Counted from the first letter of the stretch, positions 34,000 to 46,711 are shown. The stretch: 64,000 bases of DNA from Gambelia wislizenii (GCA_030847615.1 JAUMIR010000002.1:243245809-243309808); one strand, 5' to 3'. The notes: generated by a model not told the origin, from the sequence alone. A program made the numbers and translations.

Positions 34000-35700
34000 A
34001 GCTTTAAGCAACCTGCTGATCCGATTTTACACTTTGCACAAGCACACACATACAGCTAGCACCCTGTTCCTCACTAGCTACACCTTAGACCACCTGCATA
34101 ACTTTAAGGGCACATTAGACCACACATGGTCTGCCAGGAGCACAATAAGCGGAGGGAAGTTATTATGGTGCCACATGCAAAAATCCAAAAGAGCACTTCT
34201 GCACTATAATAAAACTAGACAATTCATCACCTAAATCATCAACATGTAGCTTCTTTGTAAGGCCACACCTCAATGTGCCTCCTCAGGTGGCTTCCCCCAC
34301 CTTGCCTAATGTCAGCACTGGCACTATGAACAAACCTCCTGTTATTTGCAACCTGCCTAGAAATGAAGGGTAGGGAGGGAATCACAGAAGGAGGAGCTGC
34401 TGAGCACCTGGCTTGGTGAGATGTTCAGTGGATCACAAATACTTGTGCAAGTCTGCTATACTCTGTGGCATTACTGAGGCCAGTGTCACCACTCCCTCCG
34501 ATGGTGTCACGTGGTGCAATTCAGCCTCTCCGTACTCCCCTAGTGCCGCAACTGGCTTTACTTAGACAACATACCTGAGCCATTCCTTCTTGCTTCTAAT
34601 ACCATCTTCCCCAATGTGGTGCATTCCAGATACAACTGGCTGCAGCTCTCAGACCTGCGCACCACAACATAGCTAGCTCAATGGGTTCTGACAGCTGCAA
34701 TCTGGAATTTTTATTGGAATAAAACCATTCTACTGAAAAATACACCCGACCGCAAAAGGCCGCAACAATAACGCAAAAATAATAACAATTGTTTTTCTCT
34801 TTTCTTACTAATACAAAAATAAAACTATCTATCCTAACACTAATATATTTTTCCTCTTGAGGGTAGCAGGTTGGAAAAGACTGCTCAAATGGTTTTGTGA
34901 AGAGCTAGCCTTGCAGCTCCCTAGATTGAAGAACCATACACAAGAGCCAGAATACAGTGAACAAGCTGAGAACCACAAAGAGAAGCCACATCCTAAACTG
35001 TATGAAAATTAAACTCATGTCTTCCTCAGCTTCCTCACCCCTGCTTCTATGGGTGATAGGGCAACAGCCAAAAATATCGGAGATGGAGGAGGAGGAATGT
35101 GCACGGCACGTTCCTTGGCAGGGCTTGTGTGTGCAGCTCTGGCTGTGCCTTCCACCATCTGTTTTTCAGGCGTTCAGTGTGCTGGTGGTGGGTGGAGCCG
35201 TGGAGGGGGGGGAAGGAGCAGCTCAGAAGAACTTGGAGGGAGAGGACTTTACACATTTTTCCTTCTATTCATCACAGATTTATTTGTCAAGGCTTTCTAA
35301 AGACGGGTAGCTGGCAGGCTGCTTTACCAGCTAGTAAGCAAAACTTCAGCGCTCCATTTTCAGTCAATATTGAAAACTGCATCCAGGGAGGGATCTGAGA
35401 AGGGCTTAATCTGAGCCCAGAGCTTAGTGTGGCAAGCCTCCAGAGCTTGCTTTGCAGTATCAAGATTCAATTCTAGACCATATGCAAGAAAAATGAAAGG
35501 GCAAAGAGGATCTTTAAGCATGTAGAGAAGACCTCTCCAAAAAAACTGGAATCAGACTGCAGGGCCTTCCCATTTAGAGGGTGTGATCTGGAGCCAAATC
35601 TCACAGTTTCTGAAGATAAAATGCCTCCAGGACTCTGTGTTTTGACAAACAGACTGTCAAAGGAAAACGTCAAAAATAAAAGAAGGCCTTGGATTTTGAG
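34000..35700. other. Unassigned non-coding stretch
   Basis: I see no exon or complete repeat. Overlapping frames at 34957-35398 show no family resemblance and lack splice or homology support. A/C-rich text around 34740-34850 resembles the tail region of a retroelement but cannot be assigned. Confidence 0.45.
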
Positions 35701-35999
35701 GCAAACCTGTAGAAGAGTGCGTTACCTGCCATGAGCAACAGTTCAGTAAAGACTTTAAAAAACAAGACAGGAAGAGTTACTTTTTGGGATTACACTTCCC
35801 AGCATGTGATAGACAGTATAGCCTCTGCTCCGTGCTGGTTGAGGAATTCTGAGAGGTTTAGTCCCCAAAAGCAACTTTTCGAAGCACAGTTGGAGGATAA
35901 AAAAGTAATTTCCCCCAGTTTTATTGAAGGACAGTGCTGATATTGACAAAGCTCTACCAGTTATGTTGTATCAGTAATTTTTCAGTGCTTGGAAAATAC

Positions 36000-38290
36000 G
36001 GTACCTCACAAGGCTGCTGCCGGCAACTACGACACACACACCCTTTCTGAGTGGGGTGGGTGGCTGGAACAAGGGACAGCTTCCTTCACTGCACTTGGGG
36101 GGCTAAATTAGGGTGAGTATGTCAGGGTAGCTTAGGGGATACAGAGGAAACGGTGGGTGAGGGCTGTTGGCCTGCACCCATCATCTGTCACCTGCCATCA
36201 GTTTTACCTGGAAGTCTAGAAGTATGGGTTAGGCGAGGAGTGTGTTAAAACAGGTCAAGCTATATAACACAACTGGCAGGTCAAAACTAACACAGTCCTA
36301 AATACAGCACATTGTTTTTTAAAAAACAAAACCCCCATTCATTAAAAAAAAAAAACAACCCCACATTCATGTGGAACTAAGAGTTTGGTCAACTGGCTCC
36401 CATTTTGTTGACTGGAACATCATGTATCAGGACTACCAATAAATACATGTAGTATAGAAACACTGATCTGGGCCATACTGATGCCCACTGGTCCACAGAC
36501 CTTTGTGAGGGAGAGGCACAGACCATCCCAGGCTTGCCATGTCTGCATCTAGCTCAGAGCTCAGAAATCTTATATTTGTGGACTACAACTCCCAGAATCA
36601 CCCAACTAGAAGATCCTGGGAGCTCTAGCTCAAAATAACTTTTCCAAGCTCTGTTTTTTTCCCCCCTAGGGTTATTTTATGCTGTGGGGGGGAGCCCTTC
36701 TCTTGTTCTTTGCCCCTTATTTTTGTGGCTTCTAGGATTGCCACATTGGATGAAGAGAAGGGCATGTGTCTTTACAGCAAAAGTTGGACTGCAAGTCGCA
36801 CCAGCCCTAACCAGCATAGCCAATGGTGAGGAATGTTGAGAGCTGCAGTCTAACATTAACTGGATGGGTACATTTTATCCCCTTCTGTTTTACAACTTCA
36901 TGTGCAGCAGCCACTGAAAGATGAAACTGTTCCAGTTACTCTGTACTCTGATAGTAGGAACAGCCTGACCTGCAAGGCCAGGCCCAGCCCTACCATGACT
37001 CAGAATGAGGTGGTCATCTCAGGTGGTGAATGCTAGCGGGTAGGGCATCGTTGCAAGATGTTGGAGGACAGAGGTGTGTGCATGCTTGCTTGTATGTGCA
37101 TATGCATATTGTATACTGTATGCATGGCCTTGCCCTGTGCCCCTAATATAGCCTGCTGTGCTCAGTTATGATGAAGGAGACACAGTCCTGCCACAAGTGT
37201 TGATGCAAGATTCAACTGTTAGTCTGGTCATGTAGAATGGGAGAGGGGTGTCCTCTTGAGACAGAAAGATGTCTTGGGCTAGCCTAGTGCAAGGGTAAAA
37301 AGCTCAGGAGCCTCTGCCCACAAAAGAGGTGGTAATGTTGCAAGGCCCAGCACAGATTTGGGAGATTCCCAAGGGGGAAAAGGTGTCTTCTTTACACAGG
37401 ACATTATCCACTATGCCCAGCTGTAAGGCACAGCAGTCAGCTGGGGCATAAGGTGAGGCTGATAGGTAGAAGGTTCCCTCATCACCATCTGGGCAAATGT
37501 TAAGGCACACATTAATATGTTCTCTCAGATTATAACATTTAGGAATAAGTGGCAATTACCTAATATCGCAGGGACATCTGGCAACACGAGTGCAGGTGTC
37601 CAGCCAGCTCTTACATCACCAATCCCGCCTTGCTGCAAACATCGTAAGTAAAACCCCGAAAATCTGAGACTGATAATCTTAAATCTCTCATCTTTAAACT
37701 AAAAAAAAAAGTTAGTTTCTTTTTATTTTATTTGCCATTGGGTAACTTCAGTATTCACAGCACACAGAGCCATATTTTCAAAATCATGGCACACACATAC
37801 CCCAACCCAGCATAATTAATTTAGGGCCATAATCCCCTGAGAAGTTATCCAGTGAACAATCCCAGTGGATTGTGCCTCCCTCCACACACAATATAAACAA
37901 CTAGCTTCTTATTACTGTATTTTATCAATTAGTTCTGGTCTCCTCTCACTAAATTCTTTCTCTTTCTCTTGAAGATGTGCATTCTCCAGAACAGACCACG
38001 CAGATTGTGTAACACCCCCACCCTCACCCACCCCTCCACACACAATTCACGAATGAAACCTGGGACACACACAGCCAAACAACATCAGAGTGTGGTCAAG
38101 ATGGCAATAGTTGTTAATCAGGAAGAACACAAAAGCTATGAGAGGCTATAGCAGCTTGCTTTCATCTGAACCTACGAGGAAGCACAAGAGTCTGCCTCTC
38201 CTCTCCCCTTTCCATAAATGGGTTAACTGAGCATAAACTGCTTTTGCACTTTGAACTCAGTTCGCAGCAATTAACCTTAACTGAAGACAA
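36000..38290. other. Unassigned non-coding stretch
   Basis: A/T-balanced sequence with small degenerate palindromic MITE pieces (ACTACAACTCCCAGAATC near 36583). No coding or RNA gene signal. Confidence 0.45.
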
Positions 38291-38291
38291 A

Positions 38292-38952
38292 GGGCTTGTC
38301 TATACAGGCGAAAAAATTCTGCTTCAAATCCCATTTTCCTGGTCTGCAGTGGCCCCGCACACAACTTTTTAATGCCATACACATTTCATTACAACGAAGT
38401 GAGAGCGGCGTTTCCAACCATACACTTCCCCTTAGGCGAGCTCACTTCAATGTAAAAGGGCGGTCCTGCTATGATCATGTGTCCTATACTTTGCATTATT
38501 TATGGCCACAAGGCTGTGGCCCACTCCAATTTTTTTTTCTTCCTGTCACGCATACAAATGTGCAAATATGCAAAAGGCAGAGGTGCGCTAATAATGATAT
38601 ACAAGAATACACACAAATGGGCCTTCAAAAAATAATAGCGACTACATGCTGGCAAAACATAAATACAAAGAGAGGAAATAGCCTTTCCTGGTGAGAATGC
38701 TTAGGTGACCCAAAACCCCACCCTCCAGCTCTACACTGAAGCCAACTTGGAGGTGGTCACACGTACAATAAACTGTTCCCCCCCCCCCCCGGAAAGGGTG
38801 GTATAAAAGGCAGCTTTAAAAAAATCAGATCTAAGTCCTCAGGTGCCAATAAGGACTGTATTTGATTCAAATCCTCAAGAACATTGTATGTTCTACAAGC
38901 CCCTGGTACAATGTGAGTACGGTGTGTGTGTTTTGCCTGTGTAAACAAGCCC
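38292..38952. mobile_element. GGGCTTGTCTAC-type MITE, copy 3
   Basis: The ends GGGCTTGTCTATACAGGCGA and the complement of TGCCTGTGTAAACAAGCCC form inverted repeats of about 22 bp. The interior has no open frame resembling a transposase. Confidence 0.7.
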
Positions 38953-39830
38953 AAAGAGGAAAAGTAGGAGGAGAGAGAAACTGGGACAGTTTAAAAGTAG
39001 TTGAAAAGTGGGATGGCAGAGAATTAATCAGGATTGTCCCGGCCAAATCAAGACTGGTATGAGACTGGTACATTTTAAAACTCATTAATCTCTATTTTAT
39101 TATGCATTTCCCCTCAGACCATGATATAAATATGTATTTAAAAAAATATTTTTATTAAACAATTTTCCATATCTAAAACAACATACAAGGGATAATAATA
39201 CACAGACACAAAAATGAAACAAAAACCTACCAAACACTCAAACACAAAAACCCTGCCAAATCTAATCTAACTCTCCCTTACCCCATATCCCCCAATTCTA
39301 GAAAAACTACCACACATAATAATAACCTTAAAAACAACACATACAAGGACTAATTTGATTCCAACCAACCAGCTAAAAGGTTATCAAATATCTTTTAATA
39401 ACCCCCCAGACTAAAAAAATAATACATTTTAATAAACTAAATATCTTTCTATCTCCACTAACCTATTGAACTAATCATCTAGATAAGAAACATTAATTTG
39501 CACCTGCTCGAATAATATTTCAAAAGTTGTCAAATACTGCAATTGCTAAATGATAGAATTTTTTTTTTGTTACAGCTGCTGCTCATATACAGTACTACAC
39601 AATGGCTGGAGGAGATGACACTCTTTCTGGAGGGCTTATGTTGCCAGGTTAAGGACAGAAAATTGCCTGAAAATCCCCTTCCTTTTCCTTTATTTCTTTA
39701 ATTAAGCAGGATCTGTGCATCGAAGATTTAAAAAGGGTGGGGAGGTGAGCATTCACAAAATGGAGGTTGGGGATTTGTTGGAATTACCAAGAAGTTGTGT
39801 AGTTGATAATTTCACAGTTTTAAAGACACC

Positions 39831-40690
39831 ATCATCCCCACATTGCCATCATCCCCACATTGGCAAATCTGTGCTTAAGTCAATTCAGCATTCACCTACC
39901 TGGGAAGCATCATCTCCTCAGATGCCAAGATTGACAAAGAGATCGATCACAGATTAGCAAACGCATATAACACATTTGGAAGACTTTACAAAAGAGTCTG
40001 AAGTAATAAACACCTGAGGCGAAGAACAAAAATCAGTGTGTATAGAGCCATTGTACTGTCTATTCTCCTTTATGGGTCTGAAACATGGGGTTACCTATCG
40101 CCACCACTTATGACTCCTCAAACGCTTTCATCAGCACTGTATATGCACAATCCTAAATATACACTGGACTGACTATGTGACGAATGTTGCTGCCCTTGAG
40201 CAAGCAGGGATCACCAGCATTGAGGCCATGATATTGAGAACACAGCTGCGCTGGGCAGGGCACGTTTCTAGGATGGAGGACCATCGCCTCCCAAAAGTAG
40301 TACTCTACGGTGAACTCGCCACGGGTCAGTGTAAGAGGGGCGCTCCAAAAAAGCAATACAAGGACTCCCTGAAACAACATCTCAGGCTCGGCCAAATTGA
40401 TCACCAACAATGGTCCACCCTGGCCTCACATCGGGAGGCATGGAGACGCACTCTCCACAATGCTGCAGCTTTATTTGAGAACTCATGCTGAACAAGTCTT
40501 GAAGAGAAATGACAACGCAGAAAGAATCACAACCCGGAAACATCACCCAAGGAGACCTTCTGCTGTGCTTTCTGCAACCAGACTTGTTTATCTCGGATTG
40601 GCCTTTTCAGTCATCAGTGCGCTTGCAGAAAGCACGGGATGAGTCTTTCCTGAGTCTTCATTTGTGAAGAAAAGCCAGAGAGAGAGAGAA
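39831..40690 (+). mobile_element. Broken copy of the non-LTR family at 24150-25190
   Basis: The plus strand reads CCTACCTGGGAAGCATCATC, then frames [20 protein letters not shown] and [17 protein letters not shown] at 40177-40491, and a frameshifted C-terminal zinc finger region to 40642. Several stops lie in the 5' part. The reverse transcriptase core is missing. Confidence 0.8.
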
Positions 40691-41401
40691 GGCAAAATTC
40701 TGGTTCAGTCAGTGCTGCTTCAAGAAAAATGACACCCTCTGCCCCAAGTCAAGGTGTGCAATATCTAAATCCGCCCAAGTTACTTTGGCACATGAAGCAG
40801 AATAACAACAAAAGAAAAAGACCATAACGTGCAGCCCTTTCATAACACCCGCAAACCTGTTGCTTGAAGTGACTGCCTCATTTGAGGCCAGTCCTGTAAA
40901 AGGCTATGTGAGTACTCTGGCTGAGCAGGGACCATGGAAAACATTCAGGTCCTCAGGCTGCAACCTTATATACATTTGCCCAGGAGCAAATCTTACTGAA
41001 ATCAACTGGGTACAGGATTTGTACTGTGACAGAGCCAGTGCAGTAAAAACAAGCTGCCAAACCAAAAAGGCAAAAAGAAAAAAAAAAGTTTGAGCAACTG
41101 TATTCATTAGACAGGATGAAGCAACCTGCCTTAGGCAGAAGATTCTACAATAACAAAAATGGATAGCAAACCATAAATTATTTGGTTTGTTGTTATACTT
41201 TTACCACCAAGGGAGTGTAATTTGGGTTTTCAGCTTCATTGCTATCATGGGCATCAACCAGTCTATTGAACACTCAAAAAAACTGCCATCCTTATCCAAC
41301 TGCGCACATAAAAATCCTATACATACGGTATAGTTGTGGCAGGGCTCATAGGGTCAAATCCCCAGCATGGTTTTTTTTTGTGTGGGGTGGGGACTGTAGT
41401 A

Positions 41402-41665
41402 ACATCGGGAGGCATGGAGACGCACTATCCACAATGCTGCAGCCTTATTTGCAAACTCACGCCGAACAAGTCTTGAGGAGAAATGACAACGCAGAAAGAA
41501 TCACAACCCGGAAACATCACCCAAGGAGACCTTCTGCTGTGCTTTCTGCAACCGGACTTGTTTATCTCGGATTGGACTTTTCAGTCATCAGTGCACTTGC
41601 AGAAAGCGTGGGATGAGTCCTTCCTGAATATTCATTTGCGAAGAAAAGCCAGAGAGAAAGAGAGA
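41402..41665 (+). mobile_element. 3' fragment of the same non-LTR family
   Basis: About 260 bp starting ACATCGGGAGGCATGGAGAC and running to AAGAAAAGCCAGAGAG. It is about 95% similar by eye to 40430-40690 and in the same orientation. Confidence 0.8.
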
Positions 41666-41953
41666 GAGAATCCCACCACCCCCACCAACTCCCTCATTCC
41701 CTGAGTTTACTTACAATACAGAAAGTAGCTGGATGGAAAATGGATTTTCCCAGCAACAGTGTGCAGTCACGAGCTATCTGTGTTGTAATTCAAAGTATCT
41801 GGGGGCGGCTTCATTTTGGCAGGAATCATTAACTTTACAAAAGACCTGCTCCTAGTGGGCAATGAAAACTGGAAGACACTCTTTTATAGCAATCAACAGA
41901 GATGTCTGCATTTTTTAAATCTCTCCCTGGGATGTCACTATAGGGACTTTTAT

Positions 41954-42619
41954 ACTGAGGTCCTGGACTTCAAAATTTACTACTGCCTGGACAATGCCGT
42001 AAAGGGAGTGTGGGTGCGGCTATATGATCATAAAAATATCTGTATGGGGGGCAAAAAATACGAACAGCCTGTCATTCGTATGCATACGAACTGGCTATAC
42101 GATTTTTAAGCCCCCTAAGCTCCGTATGACTCCCTTTTCCCAAAGCTGGCTGGAGCGAGCAAGCCAAGCGGCAGTTTTAAATCTCCCACCGCTTTTTTTT
42201 TTTAAGTTTCCTGGTTTGCAGACAGTCGGTTTTCCGTATTTACAATATAAAATAAAAATAAATAAACATATAAATTCATGAACTTACCGGATGCTCGCTA
42301 GCCGGGAAACCAACATGGCGGCCGCTCCCAATTCCCCTCTGTGCTAGCCCCGCCCCCTCTACTCGGCCAGCCAATCAGATTACCTTGCCTGTTCGTATGT
42401 GTGCGAATGGACCGTACAGACCCGTCAGCCATCCGAACAGCGTACGGATTTCTCTTCGCGATCCGCTTTCCCTCCCGAATGCCGCGTGTGCGTATTTCAG
42501 GGTGGAAAACCAGGGGGGGGGCTCTTTTGCATTCGTGTGCATTCGAACAGCCGTTTGTACCAAAGCGCGAACTTCCGCACGCCGTACGTATTATTTAAAT
42601 TGTGTAGACGGGACCTCAG
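41954..42619. mobile_element. GGGCTTGTCTAC-type MITE, CpG-rich copy 4
   Basis: The ends ACTGAGGTCC...AAATTTA and the complement of AAATTGTGTAGACGGGACCT are inverted repeats. The right half (42290-42615) has about 31 CpG dinucleotides in 320 bp, contrasting with the CpG-poor surroundings. It contains AACATGGCGGC, CCCCGCCCCC and AGCCAATCAG. The low CpG decay suggests a young copy or protection from methylation. Confidence 0.65.
42296..42420 (+). promoter_or_regulatory. Promoter-like module inside a MITE
   Basis: Within about 80 bp there are AACATGGCGGC (YY1-type core), CCCCGCCCCC (Sp1/GC box) and AGCCAATCAG (NF-Y/CCAAT box), in CpG-rich DNA. The order is shared with degraded copies at 29390-29455 (opposite strand) and 46340-46415. 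Promoter activity is inference from motifs only. Confidence 0.35.
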
Positions 42620-43544
42620 TTCTTCCCACATAGAATATGGCTAGAAAGGAAATAGTATTTATAGTTCAGTAGTAAAAAGCAGACTGGGTAAAAAGCAAGG
42701 AGCTTTTTGGTAACCAGACTCTATTTGGTATCCTTACACCGCCTTTGTAGGCTCCAATACCACATTTGATGGAGCATGGGGGAAGTGAAAAGAGAGACAG
42801 CAACACAAGGAGTAGCAAAGCCTGCTTTTGTGATCTGGCTATGATGGATGACAAGACTGCTTTCTAAAACCTGGATAACAGGAGAATAAAATGGAATTCT
42901 AAGTCTTAAAGTTTCACCTCAGGGAAAACAGTGAAAGAGATTAACTCAGGTCCCCTCCTACAGCCAGCAAGGCCTTGCCAACATTTTCTCCATTAGAGGT
43001 GTATTTATCTTAATGAGGCTGTGGAAAAATCTTCCATGACTGCAAGAGGACAGAACAGATTGATGGGGCTGGGGATAGACACCTGCAGAAACAGTCTGAG
43101 AGTTGGTTCTCCACAGAGACAGATATATAGTACCCATATGAGAAAGTCAGATAATCAATCCATCTAGCACAGTGCTGTCTGAAAAGCAATGATACTCCAA
43201 GATCTTTGGATGAGGAGACCTATCTTAGTTCTCCATAGGGTTGCCAGGTCAAGACTATCCCAGGCCTTGAGAACCTGAGATTATGAGGCTTGTGATGACA
43301 CAGGAGGTGGGCCTTGGTGATGTTACAAGAAGCAGCCCAGTTAACCTTCATACATATAGTATCAAGCACCATGTATATAGGAAAATAGACACACACACAC
43401 TTTCAAGGCAGCTCTCTCACCTTAAAATTTCCTCCCCTTTTCCTATGGACTACAGAAGAGGGGCCAGGCCCTGAGCCCTGGCAACCCTACTTTTCTACCC
43501 TGAAATCTTAGCTGGAGACACCACCAGGAGGCTGACCCTGTGTG

Positions 43545-43757
43545 TGTATGTGCCTTCTTAGGTCGCCTGTTAACTGATGGCGACCCCATGAATTTCGCAG
43601 GATTTGGTTAGGCAAGGAATACTCAGAGGTGGCTTTGCCAGTTCCTTTCTCTGAAATATAGCCCGGTGGTCTCCCACCCAAGTACTAACCAGGGCTGATC
43701 CTGATTAGCTTTCAAGATCAGACAGGATCTGGTGCTTTTAGGCTATTTAGGCCCCTT
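43545..43757 (-). repeat. 5S rRNA-derived SINE
   Basis: The minus strand reads CAGATCCTGTCTGATCTTGA, AAGCTAATCAGGATCAGCCC and GGTTAGTACTTGGGTGGGAG, following 5S rRNA. The body and CGACCTAAGAAGGCACA tail follow. It is the closest copy to 5S in this window. Confidence 0.88.
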
Positions 43758-44072
43758 ACATAATGGCAAAAAAGGAAACAATTATGCATAAAATATATGC
43801 ACATGCTCATTTATGAAATGATTACTACAATTTAAATAGAAATAGAATAGTTTACACCATAGTAGATATGGGTGAATTGTCTGCCTGCCCAGTCTCCTGC
43901 CCAGAAGGAAAGTACTGGTGCAGAATGTCAAGGTTCTTCGCTGCTCTTCCTGATCATTCAAGAAAACTTCTACAGATAGCGGATGCCTTCGAACAGAGCC
44001 CTGCCTTCTGTAAAGCAGGACACATGGCTGCCCCAGATGCTCAGGACTAATCCTGGAGGTTCCTTCTGTTAA

Positions 44073-44195
44073 CACAAGTTAGACATGTTCCTTTTTTCGG
44101 ATTACAACTCCCTGAGCCCTCTGACCAGCATGACTACCAACCAGGATTGCTGGGGGATCCTGGGAGTTGTAATTCGAAGAAGTAATGTTTCTAAG
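44073..44195. repeat. Short palindromic MITE
   Basis: GGATTACAACTCCC and GGGAGTTGTAATTC are inverted around a centre near 44135, with outer arms ACATGTTCCTT and AAGTAATGTTT partly pairing. Confidence 0.5.
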
Positions 44196-44895
44196 CTTGC
44201 ATGTAAAGACTAGGTATATGATTGGCTAAGGGAATACTCAACAGAGTGACAAAAGGGTATGAAAAAGGAGAACCAGGCAGTAGAAATTGCTGTGAATGAA
44301 GCTTAGCAGTATTAAAAAGGGGGTGGGGAGATATTGTCTGGAAACTCTTGGTAACATACACTGGCATAACTGTAAACAAGCATTTTTTTCAGACATTGCT
44401 CAAGGGAGGTATCCGATACTTCCTTGCACAATTACTGTTATTTTTGCCCAGCTGAGTAATAGCTGTTGGACAGAACTAGGGTTCAGCTATTTCCCCTCCA
44501 ACCAAAATGGCTAGTGACTGGCTAGGAGGTATGTGCACCAGACGATTTACCTCATGCTCTCAGCTGGCAGGCAGTGCCATCTTACTGGGCTTCCTGAATA
44601 AGTATGCTAGTGGAAATGCGTGCTTCACCAGTATCAAAAAGGTTCTCAGACATGGACTTGTAACTCACTGTGGATAATCCAGACCCAGCACTCTTCTGTT
44701 TCACTTCATCATTGTCCCTCTGGGGCATATCTACATAACAAACATATGGTGGTTGTATAACACTCTCAAGTGTCACAGCTTGCCCCCAAAGAATCCTGGC
44801 AATTGTAGTATTGTAGTGATGCTATTGAGAATTCACTGCTAGAGACCTCTCCTCATTCAGGCATGCACTTCTCAGGGCGGAGGCAATGGCTAGTA

Positions 44896-45176
44896 CAGTA
44901 GGACCCCCTTATCCACTGGGGATTGGTTCTAGGGGGCCCTGTGGATACCGAAAACCATGGATAATAGCAAACACCATTGAAAATAATGGGACTTCCAGTT
45001 TAAAATACCATAGAATTGCCTTGGAGGACCTAGAAAACGACTAGAGAGAACACATTTTCTAGGAAGATTCTATAGTAGGTGTGCTGTTTTGTGTCCCGTG
45101 GATAATTGATTCTATAGTAGGTGTTCTGTTTTGTGTCCCGTGGATAATTGAATCAGTGGATACAGGGGTCCTACTG
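44896..45176. mobile_element. Tigger-like MITE with 42-bp tandem duplication
   Basis: The ends CAGTAGGACCCCCTTATCCA and the complement of GGATACAGGGGTCCTACTG are flanked by TA. Inside, 45066-45107 and 45108-45149 are tandem copies of 42 bp differing at about one base. Confidence 0.8.
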
Positions 45177-46044
45177 TAAACCAGCTGAATTAACTCTGTG
45201 GTACAGGTCTTATTTATTTTACTTACTTATTTGTTTCATTTCTATCTCGCCTTTTTCCTAATAATGAGATCCAAGGCAACTTACAAATTATTAAAACCAG
45301 TACAGATTAAAAACATACAAAAACAGGTTTGGCATACCCTCCAACATTTCACAGATATCAGAACATGCCCTCCTACTGTCCTATTTTGGCAGGAACAGTT
45401 TCTGTTAATCCTCTGCCATCCCACTTTCTCTCACCTTCCCCCTTTGTCCTCAGCTTACTTCCATTGCTACAAACAGAGTTCAAAGTGGAACAACAGTATT
45501 TTGCACTCAGTTAACTCAATGGAAGGAGAAGTGGGGCAGGCGTGGAATCTTGCCCTTCCCAGAACACTCAGGCAAAAGCAAAATGCTGCAGCTTGTCTGT
45601 TGTTCCCTCTTAACAACTTTTGCCGTCTTGACCACACTCCAATATCGCTTGGCCACATGTGTCTCAGTTTTCATCTGTGAAATGCTGGAGGATATGTCAG
45701 ACCATAGTTAATGTGGCAAAAAAATATCCCCTCAAATTCTTTCCAGTGCTGGGAATGGGCCATAAGAGGACACAGTCCACAAATAGGCTTGGTGGGGGAG
45801 ACTGTGTGGAGCTGGAGGGTACCCTAAACATCCCCTATTTCCATCATTACATTTTCCCAGCCTCCAGCATGTGGAGTGACTTTGATGGGGTTTAAGAGAA
45901 AAAAATTAAATTTTCAAAAAACTTATGTTAAAAGTTGCAAATATAATACTAGAAAATGAAAATGGACAGGTAGACCTCCAGATTTTGTTGGGTGGCAACT
46001 CCCATTAGTCCTAGCCAGCACTGCTGCTGTTTAAGGGAAAATGG

Positions 46045-46470
46045 GGGCTTGTCTACACAAAGGGAAAAAAACGGACTGCTCCACAGTAATAGCAAGTCAC
46101 AGCAGTTGCAACCTGTCTTAATGGTTTTAAAGCCCCCATAAATGTTGCATGCTGTAGCTGAGATGGTGGCCGCAAGTGGATAACTCGCATTTTTAAATCT
46201 GCTGCCACTGAACTTTTAAAAAAATAAATATAGTGTGCACAAGCGATATTCCACCTTTCCAAAAAAAAAAAAAAAGGAGAGAAAAAAAGATAGCACAAAT
46301 CCCCATTTTATCGCCTTAGCATCACTTGGTAAGGCAAAAATCCAACATGGTGGCTGCAAGTGCTTGCCCTGTAACCCACCCCCACCCCCTGTGCTCATCC
46401 AGCCAATCAGATTTGTAGTTTGTCTTGTATGGGGAAGCAATTCATGTTGAATCGCTTGTCTTAATGAGCA
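46045..46470. mobile_element. GGGCTTGTCTAC-type MITE, copy 5, right end unclear
   Basis: Starts GGGCTTGTCTACACAAAGGG. Contains CCAACATGGTGGC and CAGCCAATCAGATTTG as in copies 2 and 4. The right terminal repeat is not clearly present. Confidence 0.55.
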
Positions 46471-46711
46471 AAAATGCACATATCACTGGAGCTTTTTTTA
46501 AAAGTCAGAAAAAGCTGCAAATGCTTTTCTCATGTAGTTTTTCCTCTTTTGGACCCCCTTCCTTCACAATATGACGAGACAATGCGGGATCCCCACAAAA
46601 GAGAATTATGTGAGGAGTATTTATTTTCACCATATAGACAAACGCTGGGAGTTGGACTAGAACAGTATCTGGAGGGAAACTAGTTGCCCACACTAGTTGG
46701 AATGGATAAGT

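Noticed and set aside
34957..35398. Overlapping frames of 117, 99 and 83 residues considered as an upstream ARHGEF25 exon or a neighbouring gene
   Set aside because: They do not resemble the Cys-rich N terminus of p63RhoGEF or another known protein, and no fitting donor in phase 1 was found within them.
42341..42644. Overlapping plus-strand frames in CpG-rich DNA
   Set aside because: Three frames are open at once across a MITE, which points to base composition rather than coding.
45198..45680. 160-residue frame
   Set aside because: It begins in a LINE/SINE tail and has no recognisable domain; codon use is not gene-like.
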